A stretch of 6,388 nucleotides of DNA from JAVEVH01 sp964430365 (GCA_964430365.1 CAYSEU010000044.1:1-6388), one strand, 5' to 3'; counted from the first letter of the stretch, positions 1 through 6,038 are shown. A program made the numbers and translations. The notes: generated by a model from the sequence alone, not told the origin.

Positions 1-267
1 GGTGGTACCATCTCCTGCTAAATCATTTACTTTCCTAGCGGCTTCTTTAAGCATCTCTACACCTACATTCTTAAATGGGTCCTTATCTTCTATTTCCTTT
101 GCTACTGTTACACCATCTTTAGTTATTACTTGAGAACCAAAAGATTTAGCAATCGCTACATTCCTTCCCTTAGGTCCTAATGTAGTTCTAACAGCATTAG
201 CAATAGTATCTACACCCGCTTTTAATGCTTTTCTAGCCTCTTCATCATATATTATTGATTTTGACAT
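1..267 (-). CDS. groEL: GroEL chaperonin, N-terminal part (runs off the left edge)
   Basis: This is the start of the 60-kDa chaperonin, the cytoplasmic double-ring ATPase that folds proteins inside a cage closed by GroES. Translating back from the ATG at 267-265 gives 89 codons, open to the window edge. Seen directly: the ATP-binding segment TLGPKGRNV (residues 29-37), the KSFGSQVITKDGVTVAKEIE stretch (41-60), and the nucleotide-site motif AGDGTT (84-89). The Asp of that motif (residue 86) corresponds to the catalytic-site Asp87 of E. coli GroEL. The equatorial domain is therefore cut just inside its second conserved motif. The start lies 28 bp after the groES stop with no promoter or hairpin between them, so the two genes are almost certainly one transcript. 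The leader before the ATG (ACTTACTTACTACT) has no Shine-Dalgarno sequence. Identification is essentially certain; only the N-terminal sixth or so of the protein is visible. Confidence 0.98.
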   Translation of the reverse strand, partial: MSKSIIYDEEARKALKAGVDTIANAVRTTLGPKGRNVAIAKSFGSQVITKDGVTVAKEIEDKDPFKNVGVEMLKEAARKVNDLAGDGTT

Positions 268-295
268 AGTAGTAAGTAAGTAAAAATTTATCTAG

Positions 296-598
296 TTATT
301 TAGCAACAGCTAATATATCTTCTGTATCTAGGATATAAAAATCCTCGCCATTAATTTCAATCTCTTCTGGGGAGTATTTCTTGAAGTAAACCATATCACC
401 AATATTTACTTCGAACTTTAATACCTTACCATCCTTACCTTTACCCTTACCTAATTTTATTACCTTACCATATGAAGGTCTTTTCTCATCCGATGCATTA
501 GGGGGGATAACTAATCCTCCGGGTGTTCTTTCCTGTACCTCTTCAGGTTTAATCAAGACTCTACTTCCTAGTGGTTGTATTTTTATATCTTTAGACAT
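296..598 (-). CDS. groES: GroES co-chaperonin (Hsp10)
   Basis: This is the heptameric lid of the GroEL chamber, acting in the cytoplasm. The protein has 100 residues, the normal length for the family. Visible family features are the N-terminal strand IQPLGSRVLIKPEE (7-20) and the mobile loop with GGLVIP (27-32), whose hydrophobic tripeptide docks on GroEL. The roof-loop region is glycine- and lysine-rich (GKGKGKDGK, 50-58). The C-terminal barrel is typical (GDMVYFKKYSPEEIEI, then GEDFYILDTEDILAV). The ATG at 598-596 gives the expected N terminus. It follows a CIRCE-like operator by 24 bp and a strong promoter, and groEL follows 28 bp downstream, so this is the first gene of a groES-groEL operon. 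The leader AACAAATTTAAA before the ATG lacks a Shine-Dalgarno sequence. Regulation by HrcA is inferred from the operator. No residue looks broken. Confidence 0.98.
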   Translation of the reverse strand: MSKDIKIQPLGSRVLIKPEEVQERTPGGLVIPPNASDEKRPSYGKVIKLGKGKGKDGKVLKFEVNIGDMVYFKKYSPEEIEINGEDFYILDTEDILAVAK

Positions 599-622
599 TT
601 TAAATTTGTTAAAATAAATTAA

Positions 623-649
623 TTAGCAATTCTTAAAACCGACTGCTAA
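623..649 (-). promoter_or_regulatory. CIRCE-like HrcA operator upstream of groES-groEL
   Basis: Read on the minus strand, this is TTAGCAGTC, nine bases (GGTTTTAAG), then AATTGCTAA. The CIRCE consensus is TTAGCACTC-N9-GAGTGCTAA. The left arm matches 8 of 9 and the right arm 7 of 9, with exactly the canonical 9-bp spacer. The outer TTAGCA/TGCTAA hexamers are perfect. The differences sit in the inner three bases of each arm. The element starts 2 bp after the predicted -10 box and so covers the expected transcription start. That position would let bound HrcA block RNA polymerase. It also lies at the 5' end of the mRNA. The HrcA role is established for this element and family; the assignment here rests on sequence match and position. 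Confidence 0.85.
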
Positions 650-651
650 TG

Positions 652-680
652 ATTTTAAATATATATCGGAAATATGTCAA
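652..680 (-). promoter_or_regulatory. Vegetative (sigma-70/SigA-type) promoter of groES-groEL
   Basis: On the minus strand there is a perfect -35 box TTGACA (plus coordinates 680-675), a 17-bp spacer, and a -10 box TAAAAT (657-652, five of six consensus bases). The predicted transcription start is near 645, inside the CIRCE-like element. This gives a leader of roughly 45-50 nt before groES. The -35 box overlaps the TGA stop of the upstream gene. The combination of a strong vegetative promoter and an operator on the start site is the usual architecture of HrcA-controlled chaperonin operons. Confidence 0.85.
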
Positions 681-1279
681 TATCTAGAACCTTTTAGTAC
701 TATTCCTTCATCTAGAAGCTCAATATTTTCTATATACCTACCTACAAACCCATTCTCATTTAAAGTTACAATAGATTCTCCTATCCCTTTGTTAATCATA
801 CTTACTAAATTTGTATACCTACCTATCTCAAAAGGCCCTATATATACGTTTTTAGTATATAGCTGGGCTGATTGTATATCATCTTTGTTAATATCAAATC
901 CAAACCATACCTCTACATCTTTATACCCTACTTTAAGATATATATTCCATACTTTATCCTGAGGTTCTATATATATTTTCTTTAAAGGAATTTCTTCTCC
1001 AAGATATGAATCTACAGTAGTAAACAGGATACTCCCTATCTCTTTAACTTCAAGACTTAGAGATTCTGTATCCAGCAAAGAGAGGGTAAACTTAACAATT
1101 CTTTCATCTAACTCTACCTCTTCAATACTTTTAGAATCTATTAGATAATCAACATTAATATTACTTTCGAAATCTTCTTCCCAATCTCTGTATTTAAAAA
1201 ATATGTATACACACGATACTACCAATACTACAAGGAGGATTGTAAAAACAAAGAATGTATACAAAAGGAACTTCTTCAT
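677..1279 (-). CDS. Membrane-anchored extracytoplasmic protein of unknown function, coupled to murJ
   Basis: I do not recognise a named family. The protein has 200 residues. Residues 1-3 (MKK) precede one long hydrophobic segment at about 4-28, followed by KYRDWEEDFES, so it is probably anchored by an uncleaved N-terminal helix with the rest outside the cytoplasm. The body alternates charged and hydrophobic residues in a beta-rich pattern (for example KKIYIEPQDKVWNIYLKVGY at 100-119). It ends with SMINKGIGESIVTLNENGFVG (160-180) and a closing strand (IENIELLDEGIVLKG). This layout loosely recalls small extracytoplasmic lipid-binding or YpmS-like proteins, but that is only a resemblance in architecture. 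The ATG (1279-1277) directly follows the murJ stop (TAAATG), so the two genes are co-transcribed and probably translationally coupled. A role alongside MurJ at the membrane is inferred from this. No Shine-Dalgarno sequence is seen. It ends in TGA, which overlaps the groES -35 box; no terminator follows. Confidence 0.85.
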   Translation of the reverse strand: MKKFLLYTFFVFTILLVVLVVSCVYIFFKYRDWEEDFESNINVDYLIDSKSIEEVELDERIVKFTLSLLDTESLSLEVKEIGSILFTTVDSYLGEEIPLKKIYIEPQDKVWNIYLKVGYKDVEVWFGFDINKDDIQSAQLYTKNVYIGPFEIGRYTNLVSMINKGIGESIVTLNENGFVGRYIENIELLDEGIVLKGSRY

Positions 1280-3058
1280 TTATTCTGGTCTTAAATTAGT
1301 ACCATTTCTAAAGAATTTATTACCCATATTTTTGAGTAATCTTTCGGCTACTTTAAACTCTTTAGGAGAGAATATCTTAGACCCTATTAAATATGATAAC
1401 CCTCCATATATTGATGTAACTGCTGTAAGTATTAATATATATACCGTTCTAGTAGTATCAAATTGGAAATCAAAGAGCCTAAATACAAAATACATACCTA
1501 CAACCATTATTAATGTATTAAGTAATTTAAGTAACGCAGGATAGATAGTCTCTTTCCAATTTAATACTTTCCTAATTTTGTTTAACATTAAAGATGCAAC
1601 AATCATCTGTACAAAGTAAGCGAGACTCAAACTAAGAGCTAGACCACCTACTGCTAAATCAGAATCTCCCCTTGTAGTCATCCAATGTGCTGTATCAGAA
1701 AGAAAAGATTTTAAGACAGACAAGACTCCTTGCCCATTAGCAGTAGCTACCTGAATCCATACCTGTTCTAATATTGGTCTCCAGTCATAATAGTGGCTAA
1801 AAAAGTTGGTAAGGTAATATGCACCAAGAAGATTAACTACAATACCAATAGAGATAGCAAAGAGAGGCTTCCAAGTATTTTTCAGAGCATAGAAAGCCCT
1901 AAGTAGTATTTGTACTACTGTCTGACCAACTACAGACACTGAGAGCAATGCTAAACACCATGCAGTTAGGAGGGTATCTTGCCAATCAAATGCACCAGTA
2001 CCATATATTAAACGTACAATGGGGAGCCTTAAAACTAGCATTATTCCAATGATTGGGAATATTAAATACAGAGATAGTTGGATAGAATCATTTAAGACCT
2101 TTTTAAAATCATCTCCCCGTCCTTTACAACAGTATTTAGCTAAATCAGGTAGTGCAACTTGTGCTACAGCACTACCAATTATATTTACAGGAAACAGATG
2201 CAAACTATATGCAAATCTATATGCACTAAGTGTACCAGCAGTAAGAGTAAAACTGATGAATGTGTTTACAACAGTATTAAACTGCTCTCCTAGTACTCCT
2301 AACATTCTAGGATATGCAAGTTTAAATGCTTTCATTACTCCCGTATTATTTACTATTTCTTTAAAGTCTAAAGACTCTTGCTGATTCTCTTCATAGTATT
2401 TCTTAAGTAGTGGTATCTGAACTAGTAAGTGTATTACAGATCCAAATACAGCAGAGATGGCAATAGCTGTTACATCTAATTTAAAGTATTTAACTAATAT
2501 ATATGTACCAAATACTATTGCTATATTGTAAAAAAGAGGAGCTAAAGATGTAACAAAAAACTGTTTCTTTACTTGCAAAAATGCAGTAACAAACGCACTT
2601 AGACTTAAGAAGAGAGGAGAAAGTAACCCTATTCTAAATAGATTAAGAAAGAGAGCATAGTCACTCTCATTTATCCTATATCCCATATTAAACACCTTAT
2701 GTGCATATTCATTATTTACAATCCAATCAGTAATCTGAGGAGAAAAGATAAAGGCTAAGAGTATTAATACTGAGGTAAGTAGGAAGAAATATGTTGTTAA
2801 ATGCCTAAACAGCTTATTAAAACTCTTCTTACCTTTATCATATAGCTCATCTGTAAGTATTGGTATAATGGCTGCATTAATAGATCCAGCCACTACTACC
2901 ATAAAGATAATGTCTGGAATAGTAAAAGCAGCCCAAAAGATATCTAATTCATGGGATGCTCCAAATAGCTGTGCAAAAATTCTTAGCTTCCAGAAACCTA
3001 ATACTTTTGTTAGGAGAAGCAGAAACATTACTGAAAATACACTATTTTTCTTTATCAC
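1280..3058 (-). CDS. murJ: MurJ-family lipid II flippase (MVF/MviN, MOP superfamily)
   Basis: This protein likely flips lipid II, the undecaprenyl-linked peptidoglycan precursor, across the cytoplasmic membrane. It has 592 residues and about 14 membrane helices, against roughly 510 in E. coli. Recognisable segments are LTKVLGFWKLRIFAQLFGAS (16-35), DIFWAAFTIPD (39-49), AGSINAAIIPIL (57-68), LFPVNIIGSAVAQVALPDLA (288-307), and RLIYGTGAFDW followed by RAFYALKNTWKP (helices 9-10). The extra length is mostly an insert of about 50 residues at roughly 419-468, between the helices ending YYLTNFF and starting GGLALSLSLAYFVQM, plus a basic C-terminal tail. By ungapped eye alignment, E. coli Arg18 and Arg24 are Lys18 and Lys24 here, Arg52/Arg53 are Phe/Met, and Asp39 is kept. 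The start is GTG (3058-3056), with an in-frame TAG six codons upstream; Met11 would cut the first helix. A promoter lies upstream, and the next gene begins immediately after the TAA stop. Family assignment is firm; flippase activity is inferred. Confidence 0.93.
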   Translation of the reverse strand: MIKKNSVFSVMFLLLLTKVLGFWKLRIFAQLFGASHELDIFWAAFTIPDIIFMVVVAGSINAAIIPILTDELYDKGKKSFNKLFRHLTTYFFLLTSVLILLAFIFSPQITDWIVNNEYAHKVFNMGYRINESDYALFLNLFRIGLLSPLFLSLSAFVTAFLQVKKQFFVTSLAPLFYNIAIVFGTYILVKYFKLDVTAIAISAVFGSVIHLLVQIPLLKKYYEENQQESLDFKEIVNNTGVMKAFKLAYPRMLGVLGEQFNTVVNTFISFTLTAGTLSAYRFAYSLHLFPVNIIGSAVAQVALPDLAKYCCKGRGDDFKKVLNDSIQLSLYLIFPIIGIMLVLRLPIVRLIYGTGAFDWQDTLLTAWCLALLSVSVVGQTVVQILLRAFYALKNTWKPLFAISIGIVVNLLGAYYLTNFFSHYYDWRPILEQVWIQVATANGQGVLSVLKSFLSDTAHWMTTRGDSDLAVGGLALSLSLAYFVQMIVASLMLNKIRKVLNWKETIYPALLKLLNTLIMVVGMYFVFRLFDFQFDTTRTVYILILTAVTSIYGGLSYLIGSKIFSPKEFKVAERLLKNMGNKFFRNGTNLRPE

Positions 3059-3095
3059 GATATAGTCAAATCTCTATATATAATTAGCGAATAAT

Positions 3096-3124
3096 ATCAT
3101 AGTAGAAAGAGAAGAATTTATCAA
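3096..3124 (-). promoter_or_regulatory. Predicted promoter of murJ and the downstream membrane-protein gene
   Basis: On the minus strand, a -35 box TTGATA (3124-3119, five of six consensus bases) is followed by a 17-bp spacer and a -10 box TATGAT (3101-3096, five of six). The predicted start is near 3089, about 30 nt before the GTG of murJ. It lies in the 98-bp gap between the divergent murJ and ComF-like genes. AT-rich sequence produces chance -10 boxes easily, but the exact spacing and position support this one. Confidence 0.6.
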
Positions 3125-3156
3125 ATATTTTTAATAAAAGATATATACAATATATT

Positions 3157-3699
3157 ATGAATATCTTTGAATATATATTTCCGAAACAATGCATAATATG
3201 TTCTAAAGTAGGTGATAGTATATGTAATAGCTGTATTAAAGATTTACCATATACACTTCCTTCCTGCTTTATTTGTAATAACCTAAGTAATGGGTATTAC
3301 ACTCATGAAGAGTGTTTAGAAGAAAAAGTACAATGTTTTACTGGATGGTATATTTCTAAAGAATTAGAGAAGAACTTAAAAAGGCAAATAGATTTAGGGA
3401 TATATTCAACACATATACAACTCTTAGAGATATTAATTTTACATCTGAAATTAAATGAAATAGTAGAAAATTCTAAAATATATCCTATAAATGGGGGAGA
3501 TAAAGATGAGGAGATAATAAATATTAGACTAGCAAGGAGTCTATATAAATCAGAAGGTATTAAATCAAATACTCTCTTAGTTGGGAATCGGATTGTAAAT
3601 AAAAATGATTTAATAGCTCAAGTAAAAGGGCTCTACAAAGAGCCCTTCCATTTGCGAATCTTAATACTTTTTAAACCAACTATTCCTGAGCCTCAGTAG
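3157..3699 (+). CDS. ComF-like double zinc-ribbon protein, phosphoribosyltransferase part incomplete
   Basis: The 180-residue product is the only plus-strand gene. Its N terminus is ComF-like: FPKQCIIC (C12, C15), then C23 and C26, CFIC (C37, C40), then THEEC (H50, C53). These form two plausible four-ligand zinc sites. The following region roughly tracks the ComF phosphoribosyltransferase: YPINGG (109-114) sits where VPVP-type sequence is usual, NIRLARSL (122-129) at the GFNQAELLA position, and QVKGLY (155-160) at the NVKGAF position. The PRPP-binding loop (VDDxxTTG), which should follow, is absent. No such motif appears in any plus-strand frame before 3700. The last 20 or so residues run through a terminator hairpin (3626-3647), and the stop lies 20 bp inside the convergent gene. 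The gene is therefore 3'-truncated or a reduced zinc-ribbon form. ComF proteins function in DNA uptake (competence); that role here is uncertain. The ATG is preceded by AT-rich sequence with no Shine-Dalgarno; a TATAAT at 3079-3084 has no matching -35. Confidence 0.72.
   Translation: MNIFEYIFPKQCIICSKVGDSICNSCIKDLPYTLPSCFICNNLSNGYYTHEECLEEKVQCFTGWYISKELEKNLKRQIDLGIYSTHIQLLEILILHLKLNEIVENSKIYPINGGDKDEEIINIRLARSLYKSEGIKSNTLLVGNRIVNKNDLIAQVKGLYKEPFHLRILILFKPTIPEPQ
3626..3647 (-). terminator. Intrinsic terminator hairpin after the O-antigen ligase-like gene
   Basis: A perfect 9-bp inverted repeat (AAGGGCTCT / AGAGCCCTT) encloses a 4-nt loop. On the minus strand it is followed by T-rich sequence (CCCTTTTACTT), and it begins 33 nt past the TAG stop at 3680. 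The plus strand after the hairpin (CCATTTG) has no T-run, so it serves the minus-strand gene. It lies inside the plus-strand ComF-like reading frame, which argues that the end of that frame is not constrained protein sequence. Confidence 0.75.
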
Positions 3700-5959
3700 T
3701 TGTATCCGTTGGTTGAGTACTCTCTGTCTCCTCAGTCTTAGTATTAGCTCCTAATTCAGCTAATCCCTTTATTATACTATCATAGACATCACCACTATCT
3801 TGCTCATTAATCTCAAGTATCTGTTTTGCTGCCTCTAGGTATTTAATAGCATTCTCTTTATCACCATTCTCACTTAATATATTTGCAGCTAAAAGTAGTG
3901 ATGGTACATGCTGACCATTAATATTTAATACTGTATTAAAGGAACTTAAAGCTCGATCATAATCTTCTTGAATCATGAAGATTTGCCCTGCTTTATAGTA
4001 GGAGTCATAATCTAGAGGATTAATATTTACAGCTGTTTGAAGCGCAGCTAGAGCATCTTCACTGTAATCAGATAACCCTATACTCACTAGACCTAAGTAA
4101 ACAGAAGCCCTTGTATTCCAGTTAGCATAGGTAAGTGGGGATGTAGAGATAGCTTCCCTTGAAAGATCTATAGCTGTATTCTTCCACAAAGATACTTCAG
4201 ACATAATTGCTTTCTTCTCCTCATCAGTCGCTTTACTATGCTGCTCACTTAATATATTTATTATCTCCATCGATATTAAAGCTCCCTTTCTATTAATATA
4301 TGGATCAGAAGAATCATATTTTAAAGCTTTATCATAGTAACCAGCCATCCTAGTTAGATATTCCTCTCTTACGTCAAGTGATATCTCTCCTTCGTAGTCC
4401 TGATACTCCAAATTTTTCTCCACATTGTAAGATTCAGCTCTTACCACATATGCAATACTAGCCATTTTTATGACTAAGAGTACAACACCAGCAGTAACTA
4501 TTAATGTAAATAACACTGTTAAGAACCAATTTACACTCTCTATAGTTTTATTAATATCTTTTGAAACAGTACCTACATTAACTGCCCAGAACTTTACTAA
4601 GAACTCTTCATTACCACCCTCTCTATTACTGTAAACCAACAAAATTAATGTAGCTACAAATAGTAGGAAGTATGTAAGGAAAGAGAAAGGCATAAAGAAT
4701 GAACCCACGAAGAGGAAGAGCGTATTTAGTGCTAGAAGTGAAGGTAGAATACTTTTCTCCCCACCACCAGCTGTAATCTCTTTTATTAAAACTTTTACAT
4801 ATGTAAATCCTAAGAAGAGCCATACTATGACACCCAGAAGACCTCTATTAGCTAATACTGTAAGTAATTCATTTGATGCAGTAACAAAACTTGTATTACC
4901 TAATGCTATCGTAGCTTCAGTTGCAGGCCTAAATGCACTGTATGCTATTGCAAAAGAATCATTACCTAGTCCAACCAATCCTCTAAAGATATCTGCTACG
5001 ATTGATTCACTTGCTACTGACCACGATATATCAGAACCTAAGCGAACTGGATTTAATACTGTAAACGATTCTCCCAATATTGACTCTCTAAATGATTCAA
5101 ATTGAAACCCTATACTAAATGCTACCGCCAAAGCAGAGAAAATAAAGATTAAGATAGGAATTACCTTAAGAGATTTATCTAATTTAATAAGTAATAACAA
5201 ACACAAGAGTATTATCACTACTAAAAATATAATCGGTACTAAAGCTCCTTGGTTTATAGCAAATATAGGCATAGAACCCAAAGAGAGTACTAATACTAAT
5301 GTCGGAAATATTATCGATTGATACTTTTTACCAAGGACATAATGTATTACTAAAAAGATACTTAATAGTGCAGTTCCACCAGCAACTAACATTATCTCTT
5401 GGAAAGAGAATGTTAGTGGTAAACCTACTACAAAGAAATCTTTAACATATGGTAACCAACCAAATATGTTTACCTTTAATACTGAGAGTGTACTTACTAA
5501 TAGGAGTACTGCTAACCCTAAAGAGAGTGCTTCTACAGCCTTTATAATCTGTTTCTTCTTTTGTAAAACTCCTCTAACAAGATAAAAGAAGAGGAAAAGA
5601 AAAATCATTACAAAGAACCCACTGCCCATTCTCCCATCATACCCCCAGAATGATATCCATGAATCTTGGGCAAAGATAAAAGAGATAAGGAAGGAACCAA
5701 ATAACATCAAGAATACCTTATCAAAGGATGATTTAACAACTGAAATCTTACCATCCCATACCCATTTAACTATTTCAAGTAGAATAAGAAAAGACGCAAG
5801 TATTATAAATACAAGACTCTTAATCTTCTCTGTTGAATCATATGGTAATGGAATTACAAACCATGGGATTAAGAATAGAGTAAAATATAGTATTCCCCTC
5901 TGAAGAGTAGAGACCATATCAAAAACCGAAGAAATAGGGGCTTTAATTTCTTTTGACAT
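3680..5959 (-). CDS. O-antigen ligase/Wzy-like polytopic membrane protein with C-terminal TPR domain
   Basis: The product has 759 residues. The N-terminal two thirds (about 20-500) is a bundle of some 12-14 hydrophobic helices. It resembles the O-antigen ligase/Wzy superfamily, which transfers or polymerises lipid-linked glycans on the outer face of the membrane. Family-like cues are FAQDSWISFWGYDGRMGSGFF (96-116) after the third helix and a long outside loop at about 286-370. That loop contains GLVGLGNDSFAIAYSAFRP (327-345) and TSFVTASNELLTVLANRGLLG (356-376), the usual pattern of this superfamily. A last helix (about 475-500) leads to TPR-like repeats at about 537-557, 607-650, 651-684 and 685-715 (AGYYDKALKYDSSDP; ALAALQTAVNINPLDYDSYYKAGQIFMIQEDYDRALSSF). 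The tail (739-759) is Thr/Glu-rich and disordered. The ATG at 5959-5957 gives MSKEIK; the leader has no Shine-Dalgarno and no clear promoter (best weak match TTGGAG-N17-TAAGAT, overlapping the upstream hairpin). The gene stands alone between two hairpins. The sugar substrate cannot be read from sequence. Confidence 0.82.
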   Translation of the reverse strand: MSKEIKAPISSVFDMVSTLQRGILYFTLFLIPWFVIPLPYDSTEKIKSLVFIILASFLILLEIVKWVWDGKISVVKSSFDKVFLMLFGSFLISFIFAQDSWISFWGYDGRMGSGFFVMIFLFLFFYLVRGVLQKKKQIIKAVEALSLGLAVLLLVSTLSVLKVNIFGWLPYVKDFFVVGLPLTFSFQEIMLVAGGTALLSIFLVIHYVLGKKYQSIIFPTLVLVLSLGSMPIFAINQGALVPIIFLVVIILLCLLLLIKLDKSLKVIPILIFIFSALAVAFSIGFQFESFRESILGESFTVLNPVRLGSDISWSVASESIVADIFRGLVGLGNDSFAIAYSAFRPATEATIALGNTSFVTASNELLTVLANRGLLGVIVWLFLGFTYVKVLIKEITAGGGEKSILPSLLALNTLFLFVGSFFMPFSFLTYFLLFVATLILLVYSNREGGNEEFLVKFWAVNVGTVSKDINKTIESVNWFLTVLFTLIVTAGVVLLVIKMASIAYVVRAESYNVEKNLEYQDYEGEISLDVREEYLTRMAGYYDKALKYDSSDPYINRKGALISMEIINILSEQHSKATDEEKKAIMSEVSLWKNTAIDLSREAISTSPLTYANWNTRASVYLGLVSIGLSDYSEDALAALQTAVNINPLDYDSYYKAGQIFMIQEDYDRALSSFNTVLNINGQHVPSLLLAANILSENGDKENAIKYLEAAKQILEINEQDSGDVYDSIIKGLAELGANTKTEETESTQPTDTTTEAQE

Positions 5960-6011
5960 ATTAGGACAGTAAATATAAATTAATCTTGATTTATATCTTA
6001 GCAGAAATCAG

Positions 6012-6030
6012 AGGGGGCTCCAAGCCCCCT
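6012..6030 (-). terminator. GC-rich hairpin just after dnaK, probable terminator
   Basis: An 8-bp perfect stem (AGGGGGCT / AGCCCCCT) with a 3-nt loop starts 9 nt after the dnaK stop. It is far more GC-rich than its surroundings. On the minus strand the sequence after it is CTGATTTCTGC, a poor T-run. The better T-run (TTTAATATTTT) is on the plus strand, where no gene precedes it. It may be a terminator of moderate strength for dnaK, work in both directions, or protect the mRNA 3' end. Confidence 0.65.
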
Positions 6031-6038
6031 TTAATATT

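Noticed and set aside
623..679. Possible TGA read as glycine, extending the 677-1279 gene by 17 codons
   Set aside because: Gracilibacteria and SR1 use TGA this way. Here the extension would be encoded by the groES promoter and CIRCE element and ends at the TAA formed by the operator arm, so it is better explained as regulatory DNA. The other genes use TAA or TAG and need no recoding.
1203..1544. Plus-strand open frame of 113 codons
   Set aside because: It lies antisense to the end of murJ and the start of the next gene, with low-complexity Ser/Asn/Thr-rich sequence and no recognisable domain. It is a shadow of those genes.
2019..2384. Plus-strand open frame of 121 codons
   Set aside because: It is entirely antisense within murJ, whose minus-strand frame has clear family motifs over the same bases.
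2868..3065. Plus-strand open frame of 65 codons
   Set aside because: It is antisense to the conserved N-terminal region of murJ and has no independent motif.
3059..3156. Possible riboswitch, tRNA or small RNA in the divergent gap
   Set aside because: It is only 98 bp, AT-rich, with no stable stem or conserved motif; the murJ promoter accounts for the recognisable signals.
4626..4823. Minus-strand open frame of 65 codons in another frame
   Set aside because: It lies inside the ligase-like gene on the same strand. Its aromatic-rich sequence is what reading membrane-helix codons out of frame would produce.
4827..5105. Plus-strand open frame of 92 codons
   Set aside because: It is antisense to the large outside loop of the ligase-like protein and shows no domain.
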